From: Dorea_A amylophila
Lineage (GTDB): Bacteria; Bacillota; Clostridia; Lachnospirales; Lachnospiraceae
Direction: 5' to 3'
Length of the DNA stretch: 64,000 nt
Assembly: GCF_025567265.1 (NCBI RefSeq)
Contig: NZ_JAOQJW010000007.1
Span: forward strand, 92,955-156,954
Below the pieces are notes generated by a model. It saw only the letters and a program-made list of their open reading frames with translations, searched no databases and was not told where the DNA came from. A program made the position numbers and the translations under genes. Shown one piece after another: positions 51,416-60,136 of this stretch. The stretch's first letter is position 1. Each line of letters starts with the position of its first letter.

Positions 51416-52525
51416 TCATACAAATTCTGTCTCTATTGTCAGTGATATCTCATATTCCGGATACTGCTTCTTCATGTATTCTACAAAAGATTCCCTCAAC
51501 TCTTCCCAGTCTCTGAGTGCATAGTCCACGATGAGATCACAGTAGAGTGTACCGGTCTCTTTGCTCAGATATAACGCATGAAAACTCTTCACGTGCTCAT
51601 TTACGCGTACGAATTTCCCAATGTATCTGCGGATATCAACGATAGCCGCAGTATCTTCATCGACCGCATAGATTCCAAACACCATCGTCACATGATACTC
51701 TTCCATGATCCGAAGCTGCAATCTATGAATCTCTTCATAGACTTCTCCGATGCTTCTTTTATGATCGATCTCGATATTCACTGAACCTGAATAGCGGTCC
51801 GGTCCATAATCGTGCAGCATCATATCGATCGCACTGATCACTCCATCTGTTGCACGGATTTCTTTATAAAGCTTTCTCGCAAGTTCTTCTTTCCCTGAAC
51901 GTCCGATCAAATCGGATGCCGTATTCTTAAGCGTGTCCACTCCGCTCTTTATCACGACAAAAGAAAACACAATACCTGCATAAGCATCCAGCGAGAAACC
52001 TGTAAATAAAAATATCACAGATGACAGGATTGTCAGACCTGAGAAATACGAATCATTTCTTCCATCTTCCCCCACTGCCAGTAATACTTCTGATTCTACG
52101 GATTTTCCTACTTTTATCGTATACATTCCCAGAATAAATTTGGTTACGGCTGTTCCTGCAACGATCAGTACCGTCAGTATACTGACATTCATATCTGACG
52201 GATGAAGGATTCCTTCCACAGACTCCTTAAGCATCCCCAGTCCGGCATATAATATCAGGACGCCGACCACCATACCTGTCAGATACTCTATTCTTCCATA
52301 CCCAAATGGATGCTTTTCATCCGGATGTTTCCCGGAAAGTTTTGTTCCTATATAAGTCAGAAACGAAGATCCCGCATCCGTTGCATTATTGATACCTTCC
52401 GACACGATCGCAATGGACGATGCCAGTGTCCCGATCATTATTTTCACTGCTGCGATCAGTAAGTTCACTAATATTCCGATCACAGACGTTCTGATTATCC
52501 GTTCCTGACGGCTTGATTCATTCAT
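51416..52525 (-). CDS. Cation diffusion facilitator, probable Mn(II)/Fe(II) exporter
   Basis: A 369-residue CDF protein: six membrane helices in the first 205 residues and a cytosolic metal-sensing domain (205-290), plus an additional C-terminal ferredoxin-like segment (about 295-369). The transport site reads N46-x3-D50 in TM2 and D154-x3-D158 in TM5, the pattern of the Mn-exporting branch rather than the zinc HxxxD type. The cytosolic loop KHPDEKHPFGYGRIEYL is typical. Confidence 0.9.
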   Translation of the reverse strand: MNESSRQERIIRTSVIGILVNLLIAAVKIMIGTLASSIAIVSEGINNATDAGSSFLTYIGTKLSGKHPDEKHPFGYGRIEYLTGMVVGVLILYAGLGMLKESVEGILHPSDMNVSILTVLIVAGTAVTKFILGMYTIKVGKSVESEVLLAVGEDGRNDSYFSGLTILSSVIFLFTGFSLDAYAGIVFSFVVIKSGVDTLKNTASDLIGRSGKEELARKLYKEIRATDGVISAIDMMLHDYGPDRYSGSVNIEIDHKRSIGEVYEEIHRLQLRIMEEYHVTMVFGIYAVDEDTAAIVDIRRYIGKFVRVNEHVKSFHALYLSKETGTLYCDLIVDYALRDWEELRESFVEYMKKQYPEYEISLTIETEFV

Positions 52526-52628
52526 AATACACCTGTTCCTTCTTTTTTTCTGTATTTATGATAACATGCCGGCATTTCATTTACAAGATAACACAGAATG
52601 TTCGTTCTCTTACATTCTCCGGCATGCA

Positions 52629-52670
52629 AAAACAGCTGGAAGAACCGGTACACGCTCCTTCCAGCCGTCT
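52629..52670 (-). terminator. Terminator of the gntP operon
   Basis: GCTGGAAG (52635-52642) and CTTCCAGC (52658-52665) form an 8-bp stem; the minus strand continues TGTTTTTGC. It ends the dtnK-pdxA2-gntP transcript. Confidence 0.75.
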
Positions 52671-52717
52671 CAGGCTTTTCTTATTATTTTCTATGATCCT
52701 TATATAATCCGTATACA

Positions 52718-54130
52718 TTACATGAATATATTCAGTATCAACACTTCTACTACTCCGACTGCCCATGCCACCGTTGATGTCACAGACCAGATGCGGAGCT
52801 GGTCTTTCGCTTCACTCACGCCCAGCGTTCTGTTTACTACCCAGAAGTAACTGTCATTGAAGTATCCGAAGAACAGAGAGCCCACACAGCATGCTACTGC
52901 TCCGAGGATCGGACTTACACCTGATGCTGCGATGATCGGTGCTGTGATACTTGCTGCTGTTGTCATTGCTACTGTTCCTGAACCCTGGATGAATCTCATT
53001 GCTGTCGCGATCAGAAGCGGCAGGATAATGATCGGGATTGCTGTCTTTGCAAGTCCTTCCGCCATGAATGTTCCAAGTCCTGAATCTTTGATGATCTGTC
53101 CAAGAGCTCCGCCTCCGCCTGTTACCAGCATGATGATTCCGGCTGAAGCCATTCCTTTTTCCATTTCTGTAAGAGCTTCATGTCTGTCAAGGCTTCTTCC
53201 AAGTGTCAGAATTGCTACGATCAGTCCCAGTCCGACTGCTACGATCGGCTGGCCGAGGAATACAAGTACATTCATGAATCCTTCTGTCTTGCCCATCGCT
53301 GTTGCCACGGTATTGATCAGGATCAGAATGATCGGGATGATCAGAGGCATAAAGGATTCCAATGCTCCCGGAACACCTGTCATATCCATTGAAAATGCTG
53401 CTTCGTAATTAGGCTCCTGGTAAGGCATCTCTACGATCTCGCCTTCTTCGTTCGGGATTCTGTAGTATTTCTTTGAAAGATATAATCTTGAATATGCGAT
53501 ACATGCAATTGCCATCGGAAGTGCAAGTACCAGTGTCAGCAGGATGAATTTTCCTACGTCTACTCCAAAGATTCCGCAGACTCCTAACGGGCCAGGTGTC
53601 GGTGGTACCAGGGAGTGTGTGATTACAAGACCTGCTGCCAGTGCTGTTCCGAGTCCGATCACAGATTTCTTCGTTGCTTTGGAGATTGCCTTTGCAATCG
53701 GTGCCAGTACAACGAATCCGGAATCACAGAAGATTGGAATCGATACCAGGAATCCTGTCAGTGCAAGGGCTTCTTCTTCTCTCTTCTTACCGAAGAGTTT
53801 TAAGAATGTATGTGCCATTCTCTTGGCCGCACCTGTCACTTCAAAGATCTGGCCCATCATAACACCGAATCCAATGATGATTCCGATACTTCCCAGAGTT
53901 CCGCCAAACCCTGAAGTGATCGAATTCACGATACCAAATGTCTTCTCGACACCGTCTACTTCAATTGTAATATTTGTAAGCGGCATGCCGCCAATCACGC
54001 CGACTACAACTGTACTGATGATCAAGGCGAGAAATGCCTGGATCTTTGTCTTTAATACTAAAAATATCAGGACTGCGATACCTATTGCCAGTCCGATAAG
54101 CATTCTTTCCCCACTAAGTCCGTTTACCAT
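52718..54130 (-). CDS. GntP-family acid-sugar:H+ symporter
   Basis: A 470-residue protein with about 12-14 membrane helices of the gluconate permease family (SIPIFCDSGFVVLAPIAKAI, VPPTPGPLGVCGIFG, RFIQGSGTVAMTTAASI). Operon position after pdxA2 and the DUF1537 kinase suggests it takes up threonate, erythronate or a related four-carbon acid. AGGAGG precedes the ATG. Confidence 0.92.
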   Translation of the reverse strand: MVNGLSGERMLIGLAIGIAVLIFLVLKTKIQAFLALIISTVVVGVIGGMPLTNITIEVDGVEKTFGIVNSITSGFGGTLGSIGIIIGFGVMMGQIFEVTGAAKRMAHTFLKLFGKKREEEALALTGFLVSIPIFCDSGFVVLAPIAKAISKATKKSVIGLGTALAAGLVITHSLVPPTPGPLGVCGIFGVDVGKFILLTLVLALPMAIACIAYSRLYLSKKYYRIPNEEGEIVEMPYQEPNYEAAFSMDMTGVPGALESFMPLIIPIILILINTVATAMGKTEGFMNVLVFLGQPIVAVGLGLIVAILTLGRSLDRHEALTEMEKGMASAGIIMLVTGGGGALGQIIKDSGLGTFMAEGLAKTAIPIIILPLLIATAMRFIQGSGTVAMTTAASITAPIIAASGVSPILGAVACCVGSLFFGYFNDSYFWVVNRTLGVSEAKDQLRIWSVTSTVAWAVGVVEVLILNIFM

Positions 54131-54217
54131 AATTCAGACCTCCTACGTTCTCTCTTTTTGTTTTTGCAGTTTTTGCTGCCATCCTTTTTTACGTTTTGTT
54201 TTTTTGTTTTCTTTTAC

Positions 54218-55219
54218 TTATTTTCCGGTAAAATTCGGTGCATATTTCGCTGCAAGTCTGATTGCCTCGATCATGCTGACTGCGCTTACAATTCCTTTTC
54301 CCGCAATATCGAAAGCGGTTCCGTGATCCACAGATGTCCGAAGGATCGGCATACCATTTGTGATCGCAATCGTTTTTTCAAAGTCCAGCGTCTTTGTTGC
54401 AATATGTCCCTGATCATGATAGAGCGATAATACACTGGTATATTTGCCCTGCGCAGCCTGATGGAATACCGAATCCGCCCCGATCGGTCCTGCCACATCA
54501 TAGCCTTCTGCTTTCAGTTCTTCAATTGCCGGCATGATCTCTTCAACTTCTTCCCAGCCAAAGAGTCCGTGTTCTCCACTGTGCGGATTCAATCCTGCAA
54601 TTGCCATAGTCCCTTCTTTCACGCCAAGTCTTTCCAATGCTTTTGTGCATCGTTTGACATAATCAATGATTCTGTCTTTTTTGATCATATCTAACATCTG
54701 TCTCAGTGATACATGACGTGTCAGGAAGAATACTCTCATTCCATTCGTCTCAAACATAGTCAGCGGATCTTCCGTATGTGTCAGTGCCCCGAATATCTCT
54801 GTGTGACCGATATATGGAACTTCTGCTGCATGAAGAGATTCCTTGTTGATCGGTGTCGTTGCAACTGCATCAACCTGGCCCGCATTTGCCAGTTCGATAC
54901 TCTTAGCGATATATTCATATGCCGCTTTTCCGCACATGCCGCTTACTTTTCCGTAAGCAAATGTATCCATATCCACGTTGTCAAGATCGATCAGGTTCAG
55001 CACTCCCTTTTCATCCACTGCCTCATCCGGCTCTTTTATCTCATTGATCTTTAAGTTCTCTCCTGTGATCTCGATTGCTTTTTCCAAAATCTTTCTGTCA
55101 CCGACAATGACGCAGACTGCAATCTGGAACACCTCATCGGATGCAATGGATTTCGCCACGATCTCCGGTCCTACACCTGCCGGATCCCCGATTGGAATTG
55201 CAATAACTGGTTTCTTCAT
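54218..55219 (-). CDS. pdxA2: PdxA2-type 4-phospho-threonate/erythronate dehydrogenase
   Basis: About 333 residues of the PdxA fold: IPIGDPAGVGPEIV at the N-terminus, YIGHTEIFG and LNPHSGEHGLFGWEE in the middle, and the metal-binding DHGTAFDIAGKG at the end. PdxA2 proteins beside DUF1537 kinases oxidise and decarboxylate 4-phospho-D-threonate/erythronate to dihydroxyacetone phosphate. The next gene upstream is such a kinase (15 nt from its stop to this start), which favours this over pyridoxal synthesis. AAAGGA fits the ATG at 55219. Confidence 0.88.
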   Translation of the reverse strand: MKKPVIAIPIGDPAGVGPEIVAKSIASDEVFQIAVCVIVGDRKILEKAIEITGENLKINEIKEPDEAVDEKGVLNLIDLDNVDMDTFAYGKVSGMCGKAAYEYIAKSIELANAGQVDAVATTPINKESLHAAEVPYIGHTEIFGALTHTEDPLTMFETNGMRVFFLTRHVSLRQMLDMIKKDRIIDYVKRCTKALERLGVKEGTMAIAGLNPHSGEHGLFGWEEVEEIMPAIEELKAEGYDVAGPIGADSVFHQAAQGKYTSVLSLYHDQGHIATKTLDFEKTIAITNGMPILRTSVDHGTAFDIAGKGIVSAVSMIEAIRLAAKYAPNFTGK

Positions 55220-55234
55220 TTCTCTCATCCTTTC

Positions 55235-56545
55235 TTAGATATATAATTTTTCTTTCAAATAAGTAATACACTTATTGATTGCATCTTTATTTCCCTGGCT
55301 TCCGCCTTTTGTAATGATATGTACACCTTCGAATTCGCCTTTTAAGAATTGTCCGTAAGCGGCAAGCGGAAGTACTTCATCCTGCAGACTTAATCCTGCG
55401 GTATCAAACCTTTTGCAGACAGCAACCGTGACATCTCCGCCACTAGTATACAGTCCCTTGAATGTGTCTTCTGCCTTGAAGATCCGGTATGTGATCTCCG
55501 CAAATGCGCTGTTGATCATTCCTGTTACTTCATCTAATGAACACTGGTATCTCTCCATATATGGAGCAAAATCAATTCTGTTCTCCGGATAGATTCCGTC
55601 TCCGGTTACTGTTGAAATGTTATTTCTGTCACATTCACCAAGGATAGAATTGACCACTCTGCGTATCTCCAGTTCTCTGCGTTTTTCACCTTCCAGAAGT
55701 TCTCTTGTATGAACAAATTCATTATGTGTTCTCTGTGAGAGCCACAGTTCTTCCATCTGGGCTGTGGTATTGGCATTCACGCTTCCTACCACTGCAAGAA
55801 TCTTTGTCTTCTGCTTTTTCTTGTTCGGAGTGATCAGTTTTCTGGATAGCGTTGCGGTAAATACTCCCGGATCTACGGCGATGACTTTTAATCCGCTGGT
55901 GATCACTGCATCTGCAATCAGATCCAGATCTTCCTGTGTAATACAATCCAGTGTAATGATCCTGCTCCCTTCTTCAACGCATTTTTTCATCAGATCCGCA
56001 AGATAATGCTTCCCATACATCAGATCTTTCATACAGATCGTTGACACCTGATATTTACTCTGCTGTCTGAAAAGTTCCCCTACTTCCGATATCTTTACCG
56101 GTGTCTTCGGATCCACGGCGATATTCGTCTTATGTAACGGCAGCCCATCTACCAGCATATATCCTCCACAGATGATCCTTCCCGAAGCCGGAAAACACGG
56201 TGCAACAATTGCTATGTAATCTTCTCCCAGGCTGTCCAGCATCGCATCCGTCTCACTTCCGAGATTTCCGCGAAGTGTACTGTCAATCCGGTTGGCATAC
56301 ACTTTTACATTATCATTCTTAAGCAGGTTACAGACATTGTGTACCCGGTTATATGCGATCTGTGCATCCACTCCTCTGCTGTCTGTCGGATATAATACGC
56401 AGTCACAATCCGATAAGGTCGACAGTTCGATCCGTTCTGTATTCATGACTGTGTATGCTTTATAATTCATCTTTTTCAGTAGTACTCCCGTCGCATTAGC
56501 CCCGGTCAGGTCATCTGCGATCACAACACACTGTGGCATAATCAT
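55235..56545 (-). CDS. dtnK: Four-carbon acid-sugar kinase (DUF1537), DtnK-like
   Basis: A 436-residue kinase: N-terminal VVIADDLTGANATG (substrate site), RIDSTLRGNLGSE, and C-terminal ATP-binding domain with TSGGDVTVAVCKRF and IITKGGSQGNKD. It phosphorylates the C4 hydroxyl of threonate or erythronate; the pairing with PdxA2 fits D-threonate kinase. First gene of an operon with its own strong promoter. AAAAGGAG precedes the ATG. Confidence 0.88.
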   Translation of the reverse strand: MIMPQCVVIADDLTGANATGVLLKKMNYKAYTVMNTERIELSTLSDCDCVLYPTDSRGVDAQIAYNRVHNVCNLLKNDNVKVYANRIDSTLRGNLGSETDAMLDSLGEDYIAIVAPCFPASGRIICGGYMLVDGLPLHKTNIAVDPKTPVKISEVGELFRQQSKYQVSTICMKDLMYGKHYLADLMKKCVEEGSRIITLDCITQEDLDLIADAVITSGLKVIAVDPGVFTATLSRKLITPNKKKQKTKILAVVGSVNANTTAQMEELWLSQRTHNEFVHTRELLEGEKRRELEIRRVVNSILGECDRNNISTVTGDGIYPENRIDFAPYMERYQCSLDEVTGMINSAFAEITYRIFKAEDTFKGLYTSGGDVTVAVCKRFDTAGLSLQDEVLPLAAYGQFLKGEFEGVHIITKGGSQGNKDAINKCITYLKEKLYI

Positions 56546-56595
56546 TCTCCTTTTTTCACATTTTCAAACATTTATTGTTGTTCTGTTATGTTTAC

Positions 56596-56624
56596 ATGTT
56601 ACATCTATTGTTCGTTTTTGTCAA
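56596..56624 (-). promoter_or_regulatory. dtnK: Promoter of the dtnK-pdxA2-gntP operon
   Basis: Minus strand: TTGACA (56624-56619), 17-nt spacer, TAACAT (56601-56596). An ACAAAAACGAACA repeat overlaps the -35 and spacer. Confidence 0.7.
56609..56621. promoter_or_regulatory. Operator-like direct repeat, proximal copy
   Basis: TGTTCGTTTTTGT (plus strand), identical to the copy at 56673-56685, 64 nt apart (about six helical turns). It lies over the promoter -35, so a bound regulator would repress. The nearby DeoR or GntR protein is a candidate ligand. Confidence 0.55.
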
Positions 56625-56672
56625 TATAATCTATTTTTTATCAATCTTTTTGTTTATTTCCACAGTATATCG

Positions 56673-56685
56673 TGTTCGTTTTTGT
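56673..56685. promoter_or_regulatory. Operator-like direct repeat, distal copy
   Basis: The same 13-nt sequence as at 56609. Two sites about 64 bp apart would allow DNA looping by a tetrameric repressor. Confidence 0.5.
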
Positions 56686-56757
56686 TTATTTTTTCATTCT
56701 CAGTCAGTTCATTTCGTATATAAGTATATAAATCTATGAAAGGATTCCAGATATTCT

Positions 56758-58191
56758 TTACGCAAGCTTGTCGGATGTTAATACTTCTACTGCTTCTCTT
56801 AATGTCGTGATCTCACCTACATTTCCCGGAAAGATCACATATGGTGTCATTGGGAATTTGCTTTCTTCTCCTGTCTGCCATACCGGAATTCCCGGTTTGA
56901 TCTGGCCAAGAACGTTGGCTTTCTTTACTGCCAGTGCCTTTGTTCCCACATCACTGGATGTAATTCCACCCTTTGCAATTACAAAGCTTGGTGTCACACT
57001 TAAACGGCCGACCAGCGACTGTACTGCATCTGAGATTTTTACGGATAATCTTAATTCATCTTCTTTATCTCCTGTATCTGCAGTGATCAGTGCTCTTGTC
57101 GTATAGCAGCAGACCGTCTTTCCTGCCTTGATACATGTTTCTTCCAGATCCAGACATCTTTTTACTTCTTTTTCAAATGCTTCATCGTCTTTTACAAGTG
57201 TTGCATCCAGTTCAATGAATTCAATATCTGTCAATTTTTTCAGTTCTTCTACCTGTTTTGTCGTCTTATCCGTATGAGAACCTACAACGATGATTCCTCC
57301 GTTATCTGTCTCTTTTACTACCATCTGTTCTCTGCTAAGAAGCGGCTGATCGGTTACTCCGCCCATAACTTTTACGATAGCCGCTGCCGTACGGAACATG
57401 AATACCTTGCCTTTTGCCATTGCTCTGTACAGTGCCACGCAGAATACTTTCACATCGGCATAGTCCACAGCATTTACAATGATCTTATTAAAATCTTTCA
57501 CCGCCATCAATGCTTCTTCGATCTTGTCGATATTCATATCATGGATATCTTCCAGTGAAATGCATGTAACATCGGAAGCCTTGTATGCTCCCTTTGTCTT
57601 CTCTTCTACATATTCCGGCATCGTTGCTGCGCTGTAACCGAATGTCTTATCTCTGGCAAATTCTGTCTCATTTGCAGGAATCAGATCCTCGCCGTATCTT
57701 ACATAATGTACATTATCGATCGTAAATCTTCCGCCTTCTTTAAAGAACGGGCAGAGGATCTCTCCGTCAATCGTCTTTCCGGTATTGGCTTCGTAATTTT
57801 TCTTCAGAAGTTCTGTCTCCAATGGATAATGTCCACGGAGAGTGGAATCGCTTCTGCTGATGAATATATATTCTTTTCCGGTCTCTTTTGCAACTTCATC
57901 AACCACAGCGGCAATCTCATTGTGTGCTTTGGTTGTCTGTTCTGCTGTAAATCCTCTGGAATTAGTCAGGATATAGAACAAATTATTCTCCTCATCAAAT
58001 CCCTGACGGATGGTATCTTTTTCCCAGTTTGTGTATACGGAAATATCATGCACTGTCTGGACACCAGTCGGATCATCGTCTAAAACAACAATCTTTTTAT
58101 TATTTTTTTCAATTTCTTTCTTTAACAGTTCATCGATATAAGCTTCGTCTATCTGCTTATACGAAGTTAATACTTCTGCGTTCAATGCCAT
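56758..58191 (-). CDS. Four-carbon acid-sugar kinase (DUF1537), second type
   Basis: A 477-residue kinase with the N-terminal KIVVLDDDPTGVQTVHD, SRSDSTLRGHYPLE and C-terminal FVIAKGGITSSDVGTKAL with the glycine-rich FPGNVG end. It is longer than and distinct from the DtnK-like enzyme. It follows the dehydrogenase by 13 nt, the arrangement of the 3-oxo-tetronate kinase (OtnK) route, where the acid is oxidised first. No matching aldolase or isomerase is in the window. AAAGGAG precedes the ATG. Confidence 0.88.
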   Translation of the reverse strand: MALNAEVLTSYKQIDEAYIDELLKKEIEKNNKKIVVLDDDPTGVQTVHDISVYTNWEKDTIRQGFDEENNLFYILTNSRGFTAEQTTKAHNEIAAVVDEVAKETGKEYIFISRSDSTLRGHYPLETELLKKNYEANTGKTIDGEILCPFFKEGGRFTIDNVHYVRYGEDLIPANETEFARDKTFGYSAATMPEYVEEKTKGAYKASDVTCISLEDIHDMNIDKIEEALMAVKDFNKIIVNAVDYADVKVFCVALYRAMAKGKVFMFRTAAAIVKVMGGVTDQPLLSREQMVVKETDNGGIIVVGSHTDKTTKQVEELKKLTDIEFIELDATLVKDDEAFEKEVKRCLDLEETCIKAGKTVCCYTTRALITADTGDKEDELRLSVKISDAVQSLVGRLSVTPSFVIAKGGITSSDVGTKALAVKKANVLGQIKPGIPVWQTGEESKFPMTPYVIFPGNVGEITTLREAVEVLTSDKLA

Positions 58192-58204
58192 GTTTCCTTC
58201 TCCT

Positions 58205-59095
58205 TTACTCTTCCGTCTTTTTTACTTCTACATCAGCAAGTTTTTCGAAATACTGAACAATTCCGCCGTGGTCATCATTCATATGTCCATGGATCTTCAG
58301 TGTCTGAAGGATCTCATAAAGCTGCGCTGTATATGGAATCGGTACATCGATCGAATGTGCTGTATTTACGACATTCTTGATATCCTTATGGTTGATTCTG
58401 ATCGGTCCGCCCGGTTTGAAGTTACGTTCAATGATCATCGGGATCTTGGCATCCAGTACTGCACTTCCTGCGAGTCCGCCGCGGATCGCATGGTATACTT
58501 TCTCCGGATCAGCGCCCGCTTTTGTTGCCAGAACAAATGCTTCGGATACTACTGCGATCGTGTTATTAACAATAACCTGGTTGGCAAGCTTTGTAACACT
58601 TCCGCTTCCGCTTCCGCCGATCAGCAGTGCAGAAGATCCGAGAATATCAAAATACTCTTTCATTGCATCAAAGTCTTTCTGATCTCCACCGGCCATGATC
58701 GCAAGTGTTCCTGCGACAGCTCCGGGCTCGCCACCGGATACCGGTGCATCTACAAATCCTACACCTTTTGCTTTTAATCCTTCATAGCATTCTTTGGATT
58801 CTACCGGTGTTACGGAACTCATGTCACACACAACAGTTCCTTCTTTGATCGTAGATGCAACACCATCTTCATCAAATAAGATAGATTTTGAAATTGCACC
58901 GCTTGGAACCATGATAATGATTCTTTCACACTGTTCACCAATCTCTGCATAAGAAGCTTCTTTTGCTCCTGCTTCCACAACATCTGCAACTGCCTCTTTG
59001 TTCAGGTCTGATACCATAAGTTCTACACCTGCATTCAATAAGTTCTTTGCCATCGGTCTTCCCATGATACCAAGTCCAATAAATCCTACTTTCAT
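58205..59095 (-). CDS. Four-carbon acid-sugar dehydrogenase (LtnD/DenD or GarR-like)
   Basis: About 296 residues of the beta-hydroxyacid dehydrogenase family: VGFIGLGIMGRPM Rossmann motif, DAPVSGGEPGAVAGTL substrate motif, catalytic-lysine region GSGSVTKLANQ and NHKDIKNV. Context with the OtnK-like kinase favours L-threonate or D-erythronate 2-dehydrogenase over tartronate-semialdehyde reductase. The ATG at 59095 fits AAAGGA best; one at 59101 is the alternative. Confidence 0.87.
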   Translation of the reverse strand: MKVGFIGLGIMGRPMAKNLLNAGVELMVSDLNKEAVADVVEAGAKEASYAEIGEQCERIIIMVPSGAISKSILFDEDGVASTIKEGTVVCDMSSVTPVESKECYEGLKAKGVGFVDAPVSGGEPGAVAGTLAIMAGGDQKDFDAMKEYFDILGSSALLIGGSGSGSVTKLANQVIVNNTIAVVSEAFVLATKAGADPEKVYHAIRGGLAGSAVLDAKIPMIIERNFKPGGPIRINHKDIKNVVNTAHSIDVPIPYTAQLYEILQTLKIHGHMNDDHGGIVQYFEKLADVEVKKTEE

Positions 59096-59196
59096 TTTCA
59101 TACATCCTTTCTTTTTCCATTTCACATGACATTTTCACATATGTTCATTTCTGTTTGTATCATCGAAATGTATCGTTCTTTCTTGTTTCTGTCTTC

Positions 59197-59225
59197 ACTT
59201 TACTACATACCGGTATACCGGTCAA
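59197..59225 (-). promoter_or_regulatory. Promoter of the dehydrogenase-kinase operon
   Basis: Minus strand: TTGACC (59225-59220), 17-nt spacer, TAAAGT (59202-59197). The spacer holds the palindrome at 59209-59222. Confidence 0.6.
59209..59222. promoter_or_regulatory. GntR-FCD operator-like palindrome
   Basis: ACCGGTATACCGGT, a perfect 14-bp palindrome with the GGTATACC centre typical of FCD-type GntR operators, lying between the -10 and -35 of the dehydrogenase operon. Confidence 0.65.
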
Positions 59226-59360
59226 GGTGCTATTTATCTTTCTCTTATTTCAACAGTTTTTTCGTTTTATTTTTGTGTATTTTTAACATATAGTCGATTT
59301 TCTTTTTGTTATTTTCTTAACATTATATACAATTTTTTTAGCCCTTATTTTCCTTTTCTC

Positions 59361-59389
59361 TTGACCATTTTGCGACTGTATTGTATGAT
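59361..59389 (+). promoter_or_regulatory. Promoter of the GntR regulator gene
   Basis: TTGACC (59361-59366), 17-nt spacer, TATGAT (59384-59389), about 65 nt before the ATG. Confidence 0.7.
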
Positions 59390-59453
59390 ATTGATAGAAA
59401 AAATGTATGATTTTTGTTAAATAAATAATTATCATGAAGTATAAGGAGTTACT

Positions 59454-60098
59454 ATGATACCACTCAATGAACAGGCCTACAATTATCTCCAGAAGCTCAT
59501 CCTGGAGAATCATTTTTCTTATCAGGAAGTCTATTCCGAGACAAAATTATCAAAAGAACTTGGAATTTCGCGCACTCCGTTAAGAGATGCCGTGCACCGG
59601 CTTGCGCAGGAAGGTTATATTGATATCATTCCCAGCAAAGGATTTATGCTGCATCAGATGAACCGCAAAGATGTAAACGAAACATTTCAGGTACGTTCCG
59701 CGCTGGAAACATATTGTACCGTCCAGATCTGTAAAGAGTTCTCTTCCCGTAAGGCAAAAAAGCTTTTTAAAGATCTTGACTGGATCATGGAATGTATGAA
59801 AGATATTATGGAAACCACACATTCCATCAAAGAATTTTCCGAATATGATTTTCAGTTCCACACAAAAATCATAGATTATCTGGAAAATATACAGTTTTCA
59901 AATGTATTTGCCATGTTCATGTACCGTATGAAACGTCTGGCAGAACTTTCTCTTGCACATAAAGGACGTATGGAACAGACATACGAGGAACATATGGCTA
60001 TTTTGGATTGTATGAAGAATGGCGATACTTCACGCATCTATGAGATTACATTGAAACATATGGAAACACCGCGTGATATCAATCTGGAAGATCTGTAA
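59454..60098 (+). CDS. GntR-family regulator with FCD effector domain
   Basis: A 214-residue regulator: N-terminal winged helix (YSETKLSKELGISRTPLRDAVHRLAQEGYIDIIPSKGF, about 23-60) and an all-helical FCD domain (about 75-210) with the metal/ligand residues D...H in the YDFQFHTKI stretch and the later TYEEHMAIL. FCD regulators sense acid sugars and related carboxylates. It is divergent from the dehydrogenase gene, whose promoter contains a matching palindrome. AAGGAG precedes the ATG. Confidence 0.92.
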   Translation: MIPLNEQAYNYLQKLILENHFSYQEVYSETKLSKELGISRTPLRDAVHRLAQEGYIDIIPSKGFMLHQMNRKDVNETFQVRSALETYCTVQICKEFSSRKAKKLFKDLDWIMECMKDIMETTHSIKEFSEYDFQFHTKIIDYLENIQFSNVFAMFMYRMKRLAELSLAHKGRMEQTYEEHMAILDCMKNGDTSRIYEITLKHMETPRDINLEDL

Positions 60099-60136
60099 AA
60101 AAACCGCGCAGCTATTTTCAACTGCACGGTTTTTCC
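60097..60136. terminator. Shared terminator between the GntR gene and the HD-GNAT gene
   Basis: AAAAAAACCG...CAG and CTG...CGGTTTTT pair around CTATTTTCAA with two unpaired bases on each side. A run on the left and T run on the right allow use in both directions; it overlaps the stop of the minus-strand gene. Confidence 0.7.

Larger units (their letters stand above)
59096..59453. other. Divergent control region between the dehydrogenase and the GntR regulator
   Basis: A 358-nt AT-rich gap with no gene. It holds a minus promoter with a perfect operator palindrome (59202-59225) and a plus promoter for the regulator (59361-59389). A TGTTCATTTCTGT near 59144 resembles the 13-nt repeat upstream of dtnK (10 of 13). 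Confidence 0.65.

Noticed and set aside
54218..55219. Pyridoxal phosphate biosynthesis PdxA
   Set aside because: No other pdx gene nearby; linkage to a DUF1537 kinase and GntP permease favours the PdxA2 catabolic role.
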